Part shown: positions 49,852 through 61,739 of the stretch, piece by piece | Layout: the number at the start of each line of letters is the position of its first letter | How positions within the stretch are numbered: the stretch's first letter is position 1 | From: Dama dama | Lineage: Eukaryota > Chordata > Mammalia > Artiodactyla > Cervidae | Direction: 5' to 3' | DNA length: 64,000 nt | Assembly (NCBI RefSeq): GCF_033118175.1 | Contig: NC_083697.1 | Span: 22,356,001-22,420,000, forward strand | Program-made: the position numbers and the translations under genes | The notes under the pieces: generated by a model | Seen by the model: the letters and a program-made list of their open reading frames with translations, nothing else | Databases searched by the model: none | What the model was told of the DNA's origin: nothing

Positions 49852-49899
49852 AAAAAAAAGAGAGAGAAACCATGTTCCCAATCATGCTGAAAGGCTAGA

Positions 49900-50952
49900 G
49901 GAGAGAGCAAGTATGCCTCCTAGAGTAAGACAAAATCAAAACTTTGAGGATGGCTGCAGCCCTGACTATAATGCATAGTAAGAGAGGAAACTGAAAAACA
50001 AAGAGAGGCGCTATGAACCAGTTCAATAAAAAAAAAGACTGGGTTTTATTATTGGCAGTTGAGAGTGTTTTAACCCAGGAATGACAAGATTGGGTTCTCC
50101 TTTTTGAAGGGTGATGCTCCCTGCAGTATGGCAGAGGGTGTCAGGGACACTAGTGAACTGGACCCCAGGGACGGAGAGCTGCCGAGAGGGGCACAAGACG
50201 GTAGGTGCTGGAACTGCTAGGAGTTGGAGGGTGATCTCACGGGGATGGACCTGTGCCTGGGGATAGGGAGATAAAATGCCACTCACCGAGGCCTACACCT
50301 GGAGGTCTCCAACCAGACACTGGAGGGAGAAGAGCTGGGCAGAAGGTAAGGGAAAGTGAGTGAGTCAGTTATTCCTTCTGTGCCTGAAGCACTTCAAGAA
50401 ATCCACATAGAAATGCTCAGAAGGCAGATAAACATGGGCCGTGAGAGGAAAAGGTGAGCTGAGCCTGAATATGTACATCCGCTGTGCCCCCTTGCTTGGC
50501 ATGTCTGAGCAACTACGAGAAGCTTTGTGTTAAGAGTCCAATGAGAGGAGGAGGAAAGAATGCTAAATCAAGTTGGTCAAATATTGATAGGCCTGGTTAA
50601 ATGTTAAATTACAATCTAGTTGCAAAGGAAAGCTTTTGAAGGAATTTAAGTAGAGGCGTTAACCCATCAGATTTACTGTTTACAAGCAAGAGGAAAAAAT
50701 GAAAAGATTAAGTGGCTGCTCCAACAGGCCAGACAAGACATGCCGGCTGTTTGGACTATGGTGGTGGCAGTGGAAGAGAGAAGTGGACATTTGAGATGCA
50801 CTAGAATGTAGAATGGAAAGGATTTGGCAGTAGGCTGAAAACAGGGGTGAGGTAGTGGGAGAAATCAGGGATGACTCCTAAATGTCTGTCTTGAGTAAGT
50901 GGATAAGCGAGGACTACGTGCCGGACCCTGTTTGAGGTCAAAGATGACTCAC
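49900..50952. other. EGF intron 5 next to exon 5
   Basis: Purine-rich sequence. 50560-50880 looks like a very old interspersed repeat (GGAATTTAAGTAGAGGCG). No gene was recognised. Confidence 0.45.
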
Positions 50953-51154
50953 CAGATGCCCAAGCATCACCCTCTGCCCTGGGCTGTATGAGCGGATGAA
51001 CCTCTTTAATTCCACTGGGTGGCACAGATGACGAGCTGAGGGTGATTTTAACATATCCTTCCCCGTGTGCTTGTTAGCTACCCAAACTGTCTTCTTTTTC
51101 CATGTTGAATAGAAGATATGATCACCAAAGAAGGACGCTGCAAGCAGACTGTGC
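50953..51154 (-). pseudogene. EGF: EGF exon 5 with 1-bp deletion
   Basis: The exon reads HSLLAASFFGDHIFYSTWKK then VWVANKHTGKDM in the EGF frame. It then runs out of frame after the ATG at 51054-51052. The EGF homology (ITLSSSSVPPSGIKEVHPLI, then QPRAEGDAW) continues in the other frame. One base, the first of the Val codon after GKDM in human, is missing. The length is 202 bp against the expected 203. The acceptor TTTTAG and donor GTGAGT are intact. The exact donor coordinate could be off by one base. Confidence 0.9.
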
Positions 51155-51671
51155 CTAAAACAACAGGAGAAAAGCATGGCAGAATATTTCTTCCTGGACT
51201 TCTTAAAGTTTCACTTCAACATATGGTCTGAATTTTAATCACCTATGTTTCTCATTTAGGGTTAGAAACAAACATTAAGTTTAAATTTGTATTTATGTAG
51301 TCATAATCTGAATTAATAGGATATATTTTTAGTTTCAGGTTCATTATCTCATTTTTGTTTTTGCTACTTAGCACGTAATTGTGGTGAAAATAAAATAAAG
51401 AAGAAAATAGACACAGGATAAGAGTGTATTGCTGGTTTCGTCACTTTCACGTGCCTAATTTCTGCTCTCGTTCAAGGCAGCTAGATTAGTTGCTGGCAAG
51501 ATAGCAAATCAAATGAAACATAGATTTTACAAAGCACAGGACATAATAATTTAAAAAAAAAAACTAACCAGCATGTGAAAACTATAAGCCAAATACTCTA
51601 TTATTTTTATTGATTTCTTTACTTAATCTTCACAATAATCTCAAGAAACAGGTGCTACTATTATTCCCACT

Positions 51672-52751
51672 GAAAAACTTCTGCTTCATTGACTATGGTA
51701 AAGCCTTTGACTGAATGAATCACAACAAACTGGAAAATTCTTAAAGAGATGGGAGTACCAGACCACCCTACCTGTTTCCTGTGAAACCTGTATGTGGGTC
51801 AAGAAGCAACAGTTAGAACCAGACATAGAACAATTGATTGGTTCAAAATTGGGACAGGAGTACAACAAGGCTGTATATTGTCACTCTGCCTATTTAACTT
51901 ATATGCAGAGTATATCATGTGAAACACCAGCCTGGATGAATCACAAGCTGGAATCAAGATTGCTGGGAGAAATATCAACAACCTCAGATATACAGATACT
52001 ACTCTAAAGGCAGAAAGTGAAGAGGAACTACAGAGCCTCTTAATGAGGGTGAAGGATGAGAGAGAAAAAGTTGGCTTGAAACTCAGCATTCAAAGAACTA
52101 AGATCATGGCTTCTGGTCTCATCACTTTGTAGCAAATAGAAGGGGAAAAAGCGAAGGTAGTGACAGACTTTATTTTATTGGGCTCCAAAATCACTGCAGA
52201 TGATCACTGCAGCCATGAAATTAAAAGTCCTTGGAAGGAAAGGTATGACAAATTTAGACAGCATATTAAAAAGCAAAGCTATTACTTTGCCCACAAATGT
52301 CTGTATAGTCAAAGCCATGGTTTTCCCGGGAGTCATGTACGAATATGAGAGTTGGACCATAAAGAAGGCTGAGTGCTGAAGAATTGATGCTTTTCAAACT
52401 GTGGTGCTGGAGAAGACTCTTGAGAGTCCCTTGGACAGCAAGTAGATTAAACCAGTCAGTCCTAAAGGAAATCAACACTGAATATTCACTGGGAGGACTG
52501 ATGTTGAAGCTCCAATACTTTGGCCACCTGATGTGAAGAGGTGACTCGTTGGAAAAGACCCTGATGCTGGGGAAAAGTACAGGCAAAAGGAGAAGGGGGC
52601 AGTAGAGGATGAGATGGTTAGATAGCATCACCAACTCAATGAACATGAATTTGAGCAAACTCTAGGAGATGGTGGGAACAGAAGAGCCTGACATACTACA
52701 ACCCATGGGGTCACAAAGAGTTGGATATGACTTAGAAACTGGGCAACAACA
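51672..52751 (+). mobile_element. Older 5'-truncated BovB
   Basis: This diverged BovB copy starts in the RT domain (FIDYGKAFD-like) and carries many indels and stops. It ends CTTAGAAACTGGGCAACAAC. A near-perfect direct repeat of ATTATTCCCACTG (51659-51671, and 52752-52764 with one change) flanks it as a target-site duplication. It lies in EGF intron 4. Confidence 0.88.
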
Positions 52752-52904
52752 AATTATCCCCACTGTATGGCTGTCAGCATAACTGATAACATATCAGGCC
52801 TGTATAGTTTCTCCTGTCTTTCCACTGACCCTACCCTACTCAGGACTGTACTGTGCAGCAAATAACTTCTGTTGTCAAAGGCTTTGTAATTAATTGTTGT
52901 TGTT

Positions 52905-53035
52905 GTTCAGTCGCTAGGTCATGTCCAGCTCTTTGCAACCCCATGGGCGGTAGCCTGTCAGGCTCCTCTGTCAATGGGATTTCCCAGGCAAGAATATTGG
53001 AGTGGGTTGCCATTTCCTTCTCCAGTGCATCTTGT
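52905..53035 (-). mobile_element. Bov-A SINE monomer
   Basis: A (TTG)n head, then one BovA unit ending CTTCTCCAGTGCATCTTG, with TAATTAA/TAATCAA at the two sides. Confidence 0.88.
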
Positions 53036-53631
53036 AATCAACAGATATGGTTAAATAATCATTAGGATTGAGTAGCCTCTAGGCTCTGTTCTTCACCAAA
53101 AAGTGATGAGGACCTTCACTGTTATATTTCCAGCAACCACAAGACTAAGTTACTCATTCACGACTCTTGACTTAGGACTTCCTGTTTCCAAGTGTGTACT
53201 CCTAGACCCTAGGTTAACTCTAAACTTGTCTCAATGGCCCCTTCACAGTATGAAGTGCAGCTACAAATGCTTTCGGATCATTGTCAACCTGATCCCACCC
53301 TGTAAATTACCCAAAAATATACTGATCCACTGATTGTATGGAGCGGCCTGCCTTCTTTTTCAATCTCAAGATACTTTTTCAATTCAGTGGGCACTTCCTG
53401 TTCCCTCCATTCTCCAAAACCCACATTAAAGGAAGCAGGATGAGAGAAGTCATGTAACCTACCTAAGTCACTCACCTAATAAATAATATATCTGGGACTT
53501 GAACTCAAGTCTTTTGGACCCCCAAATCTGTACTAAACCACTACACCAGTTTAGGTGACAAAAGTAAAATTCATTTATCACACAAACTCCAAATGGCAAG
53601 TGTTTTATTTTACACCAAAAGCAAAACTTAC

Positions 53632-53859
53632 CGCAGGGGATATTTGCTAAAAAGGACAGAACCGCCGTCATAATCACAGGAACAAATAAGAGGATCACCT
53701 CCTTCTCTATGGAACTGAGTCCAAAAGAGCCGTTTATCAAGCACATCCAGTGATAAAGCTGCAATTTTCTCTGATGTCTCCAACAGAAGCTCCACTTCCA
53801 CACCACCAAGATCTGCTCTGTGAAGGCTGCCAGCCACCTCTGAGGACCAAAACATGAAC
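53632..53859 (-). pseudogene. EGF: EGF exon 4 (open)
   Basis: This 228-bp exon reads FMFWSSEVAGSLHRADLGGV, then SLDVLDKRLFWTQFHREGG and SCDYDGGSVLFSKYPL. The acceptor is GCCCTCAG and the donor GTAAGT. It is open and collinear with the human exon, including the blade motif LDKRLFW and the ICSCDYDGGS segment. Confidence 0.93.
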
Positions 53860-54274
53860 CTGAGGGCAAACATATCACAGAGACACTTCAGTGAGTGTCG
53901 GGTCACTTAAATGGTTGACTCTCTCAGTGTTCCAGTAGTCCCCAGAGGTCTGCACAGAACAAGTTTGACGATTTGAATGAAAATTCAATTCAACAAATAT
54001 TTATTGCCCTGTTACTGCAATTCCATGTGATTTCAAGTTAAAAGGAGAATTTTGCTTCTCTAGTGGGAAACTTTGGTAGTCAAGGTGCTATTGGTAGAGG
54101 GAGCCTGCTTCGGTTCAAATCCAGGCAAATGCCTTATTGAAAATGGGGTTTGTGCACCATAAAAGAGGGTCTTTGTCTCAATCAGGAGGCCCCTTTGAGT
54201 CAAAATGTTATGATTCCTTGACTTTTCATTAGATTTTGAAATATATTTCAATGTCCAAAGCCAACAGAATTTAC

Positions 54275-54456
54275 CTTGCTACTGGATCAACTGCTATATT
54301 TGCAGGGTATCTTAAGGCACGTAAGAGAACCCGGGAATTGTTTCCTTTCGTATCAGTTACTGTAATGATTCCTTCCTGTTGATTTGACCAAATAAGTTCT
54401 TCATTGATCCAATTTATTGCCATTCCTGAAACATTTTTATCTACATCACATACTTT
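54275..54456 (-). pseudogene. EGF: EGF exon 3 (open)
   Basis: This 182-bp exon begins KVCDVDKNVSGMAINWINEE and ends ALRYPANIAVDPVA plus two bases of an Arg codon. The acceptor is TTTTACAG and the donor GTAAAT. It carries propeller strands with the family's INWINE and NQQEGIITVTD signatures. No stop or indel is seen against human EGF. Confidence 0.93.
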
Positions 54457-55969
54457 CTGTAAAATCAAAATTTAAAATTGTTATTAGTATTTCTCCATTC
54501 ACAACAAAATTTTATGTATTTTATGTATATTTATGTTTATTTTTATGTAACAAAGTTTATTGTTTTAAGTAATTGTCATTTTTGTACTTTACCAAAATTA
54601 TTTAAATGATAAACTATTTGTAGATACTGTGCCATTGCTCAGATGCCGCAATATTCATTCTCCCATGTGAATATTTCTCAGCATAGAATTTATATCAGTT
54701 TTGAAATGAAAATTTACTCTCTATTTATGTAAACTAGGCAGTCAGTCATAATGCATGAATAATTTTAACTACAGTAATGGCAGAATTTCAATTTTACCTT
54801 ACGGTTAGTTTACTCAGCTCCATTTGCCAGTGGAATTTCCCAGATTCTCACCTGAATCCAATTTCAAGCTTTGCCAAATTCTAGCAAGACTGCCTTGGGG
54901 TTTGTGCAGAGGGTCATGAAGTAGATTTCGCATTAGGGCCCCCACTTTTCTTCTAGCACCTCCTCCACCAGGTCCAGCTCTTTCTACAAGTCTTCACCCT
55001 TCCGGCTGTGACCCCAGGATCCTCATAGCAGGGCTTTTCTTTATGCTTTCTCATGATAAAAACAACTTAACCAAACCTCTTCCAATTTCATGCTGTGCAA
55101 GTAAACCAGTCCTCTAACCGGGTGGAGGGTGAGAGACAGGAGGAAGCCCTGGTTTGCACCACAGCAAGTTTCCATGGTGGAAATAGTCCCACAGTCTCTG
55201 GTTTTCAACTACCAACATGAAGTCACTGAACACAGAGTTGGGCAGAAATCAGTCTCCAGAATCTGTGCCATTCCTACATCTCATACGAAGTAATCTAGCC
55301 AATCCATTTAATCTATTGCTAATACATTAATTCACGCAGGTAAACGCTTTGCTTTTTAATGGTTGTCTTCTATAAACAATGTTTTAACCCAAAGGAGGGA
55401 CTAATACTAGTGGATTTTAGGCTTCAGGCCAATCTGTTCCTAATGATTTGCCACAAATTCCCAACTATCTAATGCGTTTTTCCAGTTCTCTGACAGTAAG
55501 CCCTCCAGATTCTTAAACTCAAGATTTTGAAACTAGTCTATGGATGGCTGGAGAATAATGAGTAGCCATTTTGTTAAAAGTGAGATTAGCAAGTATTAGA
55601 GATGTGGTAAAACAAATTAGCACCTAATTGAAGGCTTTAGGAGGATGAAAATTTTGCTTAAAAACAAAAATTAAACAAAACACAAAAGCAAACAGTAGGT
55701 ACTTTGTGTTGGGGATAAATACTGAAGGTGAAGCCACCTGCTCTCTATAATTCACTTCCCAGGAGAAAACATTCCTATTGGGACTCATTTAAGGGTTTTA
55801 CTAATTAAGAAAAAACATTAAAGATCTTTTGTATGTGCTTGAACCAAAATATTTTGCTATCACCTGCTTTATTATTTTTTTCCAGCATGCAAACACCTTG
55901 AGAAGAGAAAAAATTTCTTCCTAAATTTCAGGTGCAAAAACCCATGACAGATTTTAAACAGATAAAACA
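54457..55969. other. EGF intron 2, left part
   Basis: Unique sequence with a TTTATGTATATTTATG-type repeat near 54520-54550. No gene or named repeat was found. Confidence 0.6.
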
Positions 55970-56177
55970 GGCTTCTCAACCTCAACACAACTGATGTTTA
56001 GGGCCTGATAATTCTCTGTTTGGGGGACTGTCCTATATATTGTAGGATGGTTGGCAGTGCCTCTGGCCCCTTAACACATTCTCTCTTCTCCCCATTCTAG
56101 CTGTGACAACCAAAATGTTTCTAGACATTGCCAAAGGTCCCCTGGAGGCAAAACTGCCACCAGCTGAGAACCACTAG
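55970..56177 (-). mobile_element. MER5A (hAT-Charlie) copy
   Basis: The right part AGACATTGCCAAAGGTCCCC and the end GCTGAGAACCACT, with the left end CTTCTCAACCTCAAC, match MER5A in reverse. Confidence 0.75.
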
Positions 56178-56487
56178 AATAGAAAATAATGGTGTAAATA
56201 ATCTGTCTTAACCATAAAATGGTGATCTGGTTTATTACACTTACATCTTTCCAAAATTACATTGACATCCTCACTTTCTCTTTTGGGGACTTCTGAATAT
56301 CAATGCCACATGCATGGGCTTGTTCAATAACATGATAGCACAGATGCAGATTAAATACCTACATATGCTGGATGCATATCTGCATTGTAATAATTTTCAT
56401 TTATCTGAATGTTACAAATTTTGCTTTATCATTTTTGACAGCCTGTTCAAAAAAATCCCTCAAATGACATAGGAAATGTTACTTTAC

Positions 56488-56687
56488 CTCTTGCCTTGTC
56501 CCATTCAAATGGACTGTTTCCAAGAGTTGTCTTTGTAGATCAACCCAATAGATTCTTTCTTCATTGTAATGAAAATCCATGGTCACTGATACGCCAGCAT
56601 CTGCCACCAATCATTCATAATTCGTTCCTTCCAAGTCAATCCTAAAGATACTATTTTCATGGGAGAAAATTAAGAAGGGCACAGGAC
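56488..56687 (-). pseudogene. EGF: EGF exon 2 with in-frame TGA
   Basis: The exon is 200 bp, with acceptor ...ATGCAG before it and donor GTAAAG after it. It reads from PVPFLIFSHENSIFRIDLEG to NEERIYWVDLQRQLLETVHL and ends NGTRQE, the start of the first propeller. The codon after ...GTNYE is TGA (minus strand, bases 56613-56611), where human has Gln followed by LVVDAG. A CGA-to-TGA transition is the simplest origin. The rest of the exon is collinear with human, with no indel. The stop falls roughly 60-70 codons into the precursor. Because 200 is not a multiple of 3, skipping this exon would not restore the frame. Confidence 0.93.
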
Positions 56688-59600
56688 CTGCATGGAAAGA
56701 AACCAAACAGTATATTTTCAATGCTCTTTTGTCTGATTTAGACAAAATACTTCCCCATGACAAATAACACAAGCAGAAATAATTTTTAAGTCATGATTTT
56801 ATATTTTAAATAAATACCTCTTTATATAAATACCTCTTTAAATAAATATCCTCTTGTTTAGAGGATAAAGAATTCCTGTAGATGTTCACAATTAGTTTTG
56901 TAAATCATCTCCACAAATTGATTGTAAGAAATGAACGTTGCCAACTTATGAAAAGAAAAACAACTGTTTGAAGAGAAAGACACTTCCTAGCTTAGTAATA
57001 TTATATATTCAAAAAGAAACCACCTACTGTATTCTGTTATACAGAGGGGCTGTATGAGTGTCAAATCTAATTAGGTAAATCAGAAATAAAATTACAGATA
57101 TTACTGTTTGGGAAATGGATCTCTCCCTCCTCTAGTCTTACCTTATGAATAGAGCCTCCAGGTTACTGACAGAGAAGAACATGGTGAAACCTAGAGGTCT
57201 TAAGTAGAAGCAGGAAAAACTGAAATGCTGTCTATGAAAGCTCTGAAATAGTTTGTTCCTGTTAACATTGCCACATAAAATTTAGGACTCCCCCCCAAAA
57301 AAAAATTTAGGACTCCCAATTAAATTCAAATTGCATATATATTGCATGGGACATCTTTTATCTTTAATAATTGTTCCCTGCTTACCTGAAATTCAAAACT
57401 CAAGTAACTGAGTGGCCTATATTTTTATTTGCCAAATCTGAGTAGTGGACCTCACTGGACATCTTGATTTCTACAAGGCCTTGCCCTGTATCCTAATCCC
57501 ATACCTGAGACTGTTCTGTTCTAGGTGATGACCATCTACCCGGTCTGACTCCCACGTACTCAGTACCTGCTTGGGAATCTGATATCTTTCTCTGGAAATT
57601 TCAGCAGAAATTCTAGCTGACCTCACAAAGAGCTTGCCTGTGATGCTCCAAGACAGGGGACAATTTCAATCTCTGCAGCCAGGATTAGAAAAGGTTGGTT
57701 TTCTTGATCTTTCCTGACTGAGGGTGGAGAGGCTTCTGCCACTCTGCCTTTAGATAACAATACCAGGTAACCACAAAGATAAGTGGGGGTTAGGAAAGAA
57801 TTCCAACATATTCTCACTGCCCTGCCAGGGTGACTCCATTCTGTTTTAATATTTTCACCAATAGGAACAAAGTCAAAGAAATTAGCAGACCTATCAAAGT
57901 AATAAAAGCAGAATCTACCCTATGGTAGTTATTTTACTAACAATAATAATAGTGAACTTTCACATCCTGATCTCATTTACCCTTAATATAACAACATGGG
58001 CTATATAGGCCATATACTACATTTGATGAATCAAAGAGAAAAAAAGAAATCTGAAAAACACTGTAATCCATAAAAAACAAACCATAGCATTAACCTTAAC
58101 AGCTTTTCAAAAATATTTATAAAAATACTAAATATAACAAATATTATCTTAAGATTTTTCTCATTCATGGGTGAATTCTAGCACCCAGGGTTTTATACCA
58201 GCTCTCAGAACTAGAAGACCTAGACATTATCTAGCTCAGTGTTTCCCAAAATTGTTCAAAAGAATCACACAGGGTGTTGTGTGTCTTTGGCAGATCACTT
58301 CCCTGGAGATTCCAATTCAGTAAGGGTTGGGCTGAAGACTAGGAATCTGTTTTTTGAATAGATAATCCAGGTGATTCTTTTATCCTACTGAATTTGGAAA
58401 TCATAGATCTAGTTCAGATGAGGAACTCGACGATGCTTCCCAAAGTCCCACCAACAGTTGGTGGCAGAGTTAGATTTAGAATTCAGGTACTATCTTCCCA
58501 ATCTAGCACTCTCTCCTGCCTCACTCTGGGTTGTCATGAGTTAAGACATCACAATCTTCATTTTACTCAAGTAACTCATTTTATTTCTGCTCCCCTCCAA
58601 ACGCCATCCCTATATTGTCAGCATTGTTTTATGTAAACCAGAGCCTAGGCTGAGTATTGTAAAAATGAATTATAATATGATTTAAAAGAAAGTTAAAAGA
58701 CTAGTCCTAGTGAAATAGTCATTAGTATGTACTATGCTGGAAATGATAAATATGTTAGCAGTTTTTAAGACCTGTCAAGGACTCGTAACACGGGTGTGTG
58801 GTACAGTCTGTGGATGTGTCAGCAGGATGTGCAAGTCTGAACAAGTAAATTTTCCCATGTCAAAGCCTACAGCGTTTATTTTGGGTGCAGTTCAGTGAGA
58901 AGAAAGTGCATAGAAAATCACCTCTAAGCAGTGCAAACCCAAAGACTGCAAATAGGTCCCAGCAAATCAAATGGAAATTCTGACTTCTCAACCTGGGGAT
59001 TAGTAGGAGATCTTCAGGAATTAGAAAGGAGTCCAGGATGTTTGGAGCACCTTGAAGATCTGGGACTTCCATAGCACAGAGGTTAATCACAAAAAGCGGG
59101 GTTTTGATTGAAAGGGTTGGGGGTGGGTAGGCGGCAATACTTCACAACCAGCACCCCTTCATTTGCTCTGCATCTGGGAGAGTGGCCCCACCCAGGTAAA
59201 TGAGAAGAGGAATCAACTGTCTACTTTGGGCCTTGGGGGCGAAAGTTCATGGGACCAAGTGAACACATTAAGGATACTGGCAAGCATATTAGCAAGACAC
59301 CTTCGTCTTCTCAGGCCTACAAGGTCGCTTGCCGTCAACATCACAGGTTTCCTGCTCTAAATCTGGAGACAAACTGAAGAAGTCTCACAGGACAAAAGAG
59401 AAAATAGAGCTCTGGATCTTCAGGATTCAATGACACCCTGAGAAAAGAATGTAGATTTAAACTGATGGGTCTGGTATAAAAAAACCTGATGCCTCCTACC
59501 TACTCCTGCCTAAGCTCCCGATAGGAGTGATTTGTTTCTTCCCAGCAAGGAGCTTACTTGAATATTATCTGTGTTTTATGAAGTACAAAAGTTTTATTTC

Positions 59601-59734
59601 ACTCTAAAAGTCTATCCTCATCTTTTTCCAATTACAGGACTTAAAAGGATATGCATTTACTTTTTGGGAAATCACAGCTTTCTTCTCAACTTATTCATTA
59701 GGGTCAAAACTCAGGACAGGTGAGAGAGAAGCTG
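56688..59734. other. EGF intron 1 (or 5' flank)
   Basis: No EGF exon 1, signal-peptide exon or CpG-rich promoter was found up to the right edge, so the gene start lies beyond 64 kb. Apart from a possible hAT copy this stretch is unique. Confidence 0.6.
58238..58405. mobile_element. Possible MER5/MER20-class hAT copy
   Basis: GTGTTTCCCAAAATTGTTC at the left, GATTCCAATTCAGTAAG in the middle and TCCAGGTGATTC at the right fit this class of short DNA transposons. The match is loose. Confidence 0.4.
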
Positions 59735-61672
59735 GGCGGCTCAGAAGTCATACACTGAATACAAACAGCTCATACAACTCAATAACCAAAAATACCCAGA
59801 CAGCTCAATCAAAAAATGGGCAGAAGACCTGAATAGACATTTCTCCAGAGAAGAAATATAGATGGCCAACAGGCACAAGAAAAGATGCTCATCATTGCTA
59901 ATTATTAGAAAAAAGCAAAGTAAATAGGAAGGAGAAAGATATCAGTTCATACCAGTCAGAATGGCCATCATTAAAAAGTCTGCAAATATTTTTGAGATTA
60001 ATCCTTTGTCTGTTTCTTCATTTGCTATTATTTTCTCCCAATCTGAGGGCTGTCTTTTCACCTTACTTATAGTTTCCTTTGTAGTGCAAAAGCTTTTAAG
60101 TTTCATTAGGTCCCATTTGTTTAGTTTTGCTTTTATTTCCAATATTCTGGGAGGTGGGTCATAGAGGATCTTGCTTTGATTTATGTCGGAGAGTGTTTTG
60201 CCTATGTTCTCCTCTAGGAGTTTTATAGTTTCTGGTCTTACATTTAGATCTTTAATCCATTTTGAGTTTATTTTTGTGTATGGTGTTAGAAAGTGTTCTA
60301 GTTTCATTCTTTTACAAGTGGTTGACCAGTTTTCCCAGCACCACTTGTTAAAGAGGTTGTCTTTTTTCCATTGTATATCCTTGCCTCCTTTGTCAAAGAT
60401 AAGGTGTCCATAGGTTCGTGGATTTATCTCTGGGCTTTCTATTCTGTTCCATTGATCTATATTTCTGTCTTTGTGCCAGTACCATACTGTCTTGATGACT
60501 GTGGCTTTGTGGGAGAATGTGAGGGTGGGATATTTCAAAAGAACAGCATGTATACTATCTATGGTGAAACAGATCACCAGCCCAGGAGGGATGCACGAGA
60601 CAAGTGCTCCGGCCTGGTGCACTGGGAAGACCCAGAGGAATCGGGTGGAGAGGGAGGTGGGAGGGGGGATCGGGATTGAGAATACATGTAAATCCATGGC
60701 TGATTCATATCAATGTATGACAAAACCCCTGGAAAAAAAAATAATAATAATAATTAAAAAAAAAATTAATAAAAAAAAAAAAAAGAAGAAAATTCAAAAA
60801 AAAAAAAAGAAGCAATTGTAATTCACATTTTTCCAGGTCTCCTCTCACTTTTATGTTAGTGAGGTTCTTGCAATAAAAACCATATCGAGAAAAACTGCAA
60901 AAAAAAAAAAAAAAAAAAAAGTCTGCAAATAACTAATGCTGAAGAGAGTATAGAAAAAAGGGAGCCCTCCTACACTGTTATTGGGAATGTAAACTGGTGC
61001 TGCCACTATGGCAAAAGAGTATGGAGGGCCCTCGGAAAACTAAACATAAAATCATCATGTGATCCTGCAATCCCACTCCTGGGCATATGTGCAGAGAAAA
61101 CCATAATTCAAAAAGATCCATGTGCCCATATATTCATAGCAGCGCTATTCACAATAGCCAAGATACGGAATGTCCGTTAACAGATGAATGAATAAAGAAG
61201 ATGTGGTACACATATACAATGGAATACACTCAGTCATAAAAAGAATGAACTAATACCACTTGTAGCAATATGGTTGGACCTAGAGATTATCATAGTAAGC
61301 AAAGTAGGAAAGAAAAAGAAATACCACATGGTATCACTTATATGTGAAATCTAAAATACAATACAAATGAACATAACTACAAAACAGAAGCAGACTCACA
61401 GACCCAGAGAACAGACTTGTAGTTGTCAAGGCGGGGTGCTAGGGGAGGGATGGGGAGGGAAGGATTGGGAGTTTAGGATTAGCAGATGCAAACTATTATA
61501 TATAGGATGGATAAACAACAAGGTCATACTATATAGCATGGGGAATTATATTCAATATCCTGTGATAAACCATAATGGAAGAGAGCATAAATATATATGT
61601 ATAACTGAATCACTGTTGTACAAGCAGAAATTAACACAACACTGAAAATCAGCTATACTTCAATAAAATTTT
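59735..61672 (+). mobile_element. Older L1 3' part hosting a younger L1
   Basis: ORF2 end (AATGGGCAGAAGACCTGAAT, ATCCCACTCCTGGGCATATG) and 3' UTR run to ATACTTCAATAAAATTTTTT. The sequence is split at 59988 by the nested copy and resumes at 60916. Confidence 0.88.
59989..60915 (+). mobile_element. Young L1 with 5' inversion and apparent 3' transduction
   Basis: The block 59989 to about 60508 is L1 ORF2 in reverse (minus strand reads WKKDNLFNKWCWENWS, SKILYDPPPRILEIKAKLN). From about 60509 the L1 3' end runs forward. After the first A-rich tail, about 90 bp of non-L1 sequence (60808-60897) has its own AATAAA (60872-60877) and a second poly(A). The 16-bp repeat AAAAAGTCTGCAAATA at 59973-59988 and 60916-60931 bounds the whole unit. 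Confidence 0.88.
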
Positions 61673-61739
61673 TTAGAAAATAATAACATATCTAGAAACG
61701 TGAGAAAAGAGATGTGAACTTAAATTGTTACCAAACCAA

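Larger units (their letters stand above)
2429..56687 (-). pseudogene. EGF: EGF (pro-epidermal growth factor) locus, exons 2-17, multiply disrupted
   Basis: In intact mammals this gene encodes a type I membrane precursor of about 1,200 residues. Its ectodomain has YWTD-type propeller repeats and EGF-like modules, and the growth factor is released from near the membrane. Sixteen exons match the human protein in order, for example VSGMAINWINEELIWSNQQE (exon 3), YLTDKLYWCDAKQSVIEM (exon 13) and DYGTLLHQQIGMVFALDHDP (exon 10). Exon lengths and phases equal those of the family wherever no lesion is present. Introns are retained, so this is not a retrocopy. Stops lie in exons 2, 6, 11, 12 and 15; frameshifts in exons 5, 6, 12 and 17; exon 7 is mostly gone. 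No full precursor can be made from this sequence. Exon 1 and the exons encoding the hormone, membrane anchor and tail lie outside the window. Identity as EGF is near certain. Whether this is the species' only copy cannot be decided here. Confidence 0.93.

Noticed and set aside
59942..60697. A 251-codon minus-strand frame as a novel gene
   Set aside because: It is the inverted L1 ORF2 block continuing across the inversion point into the reverse of the L1 3' end.
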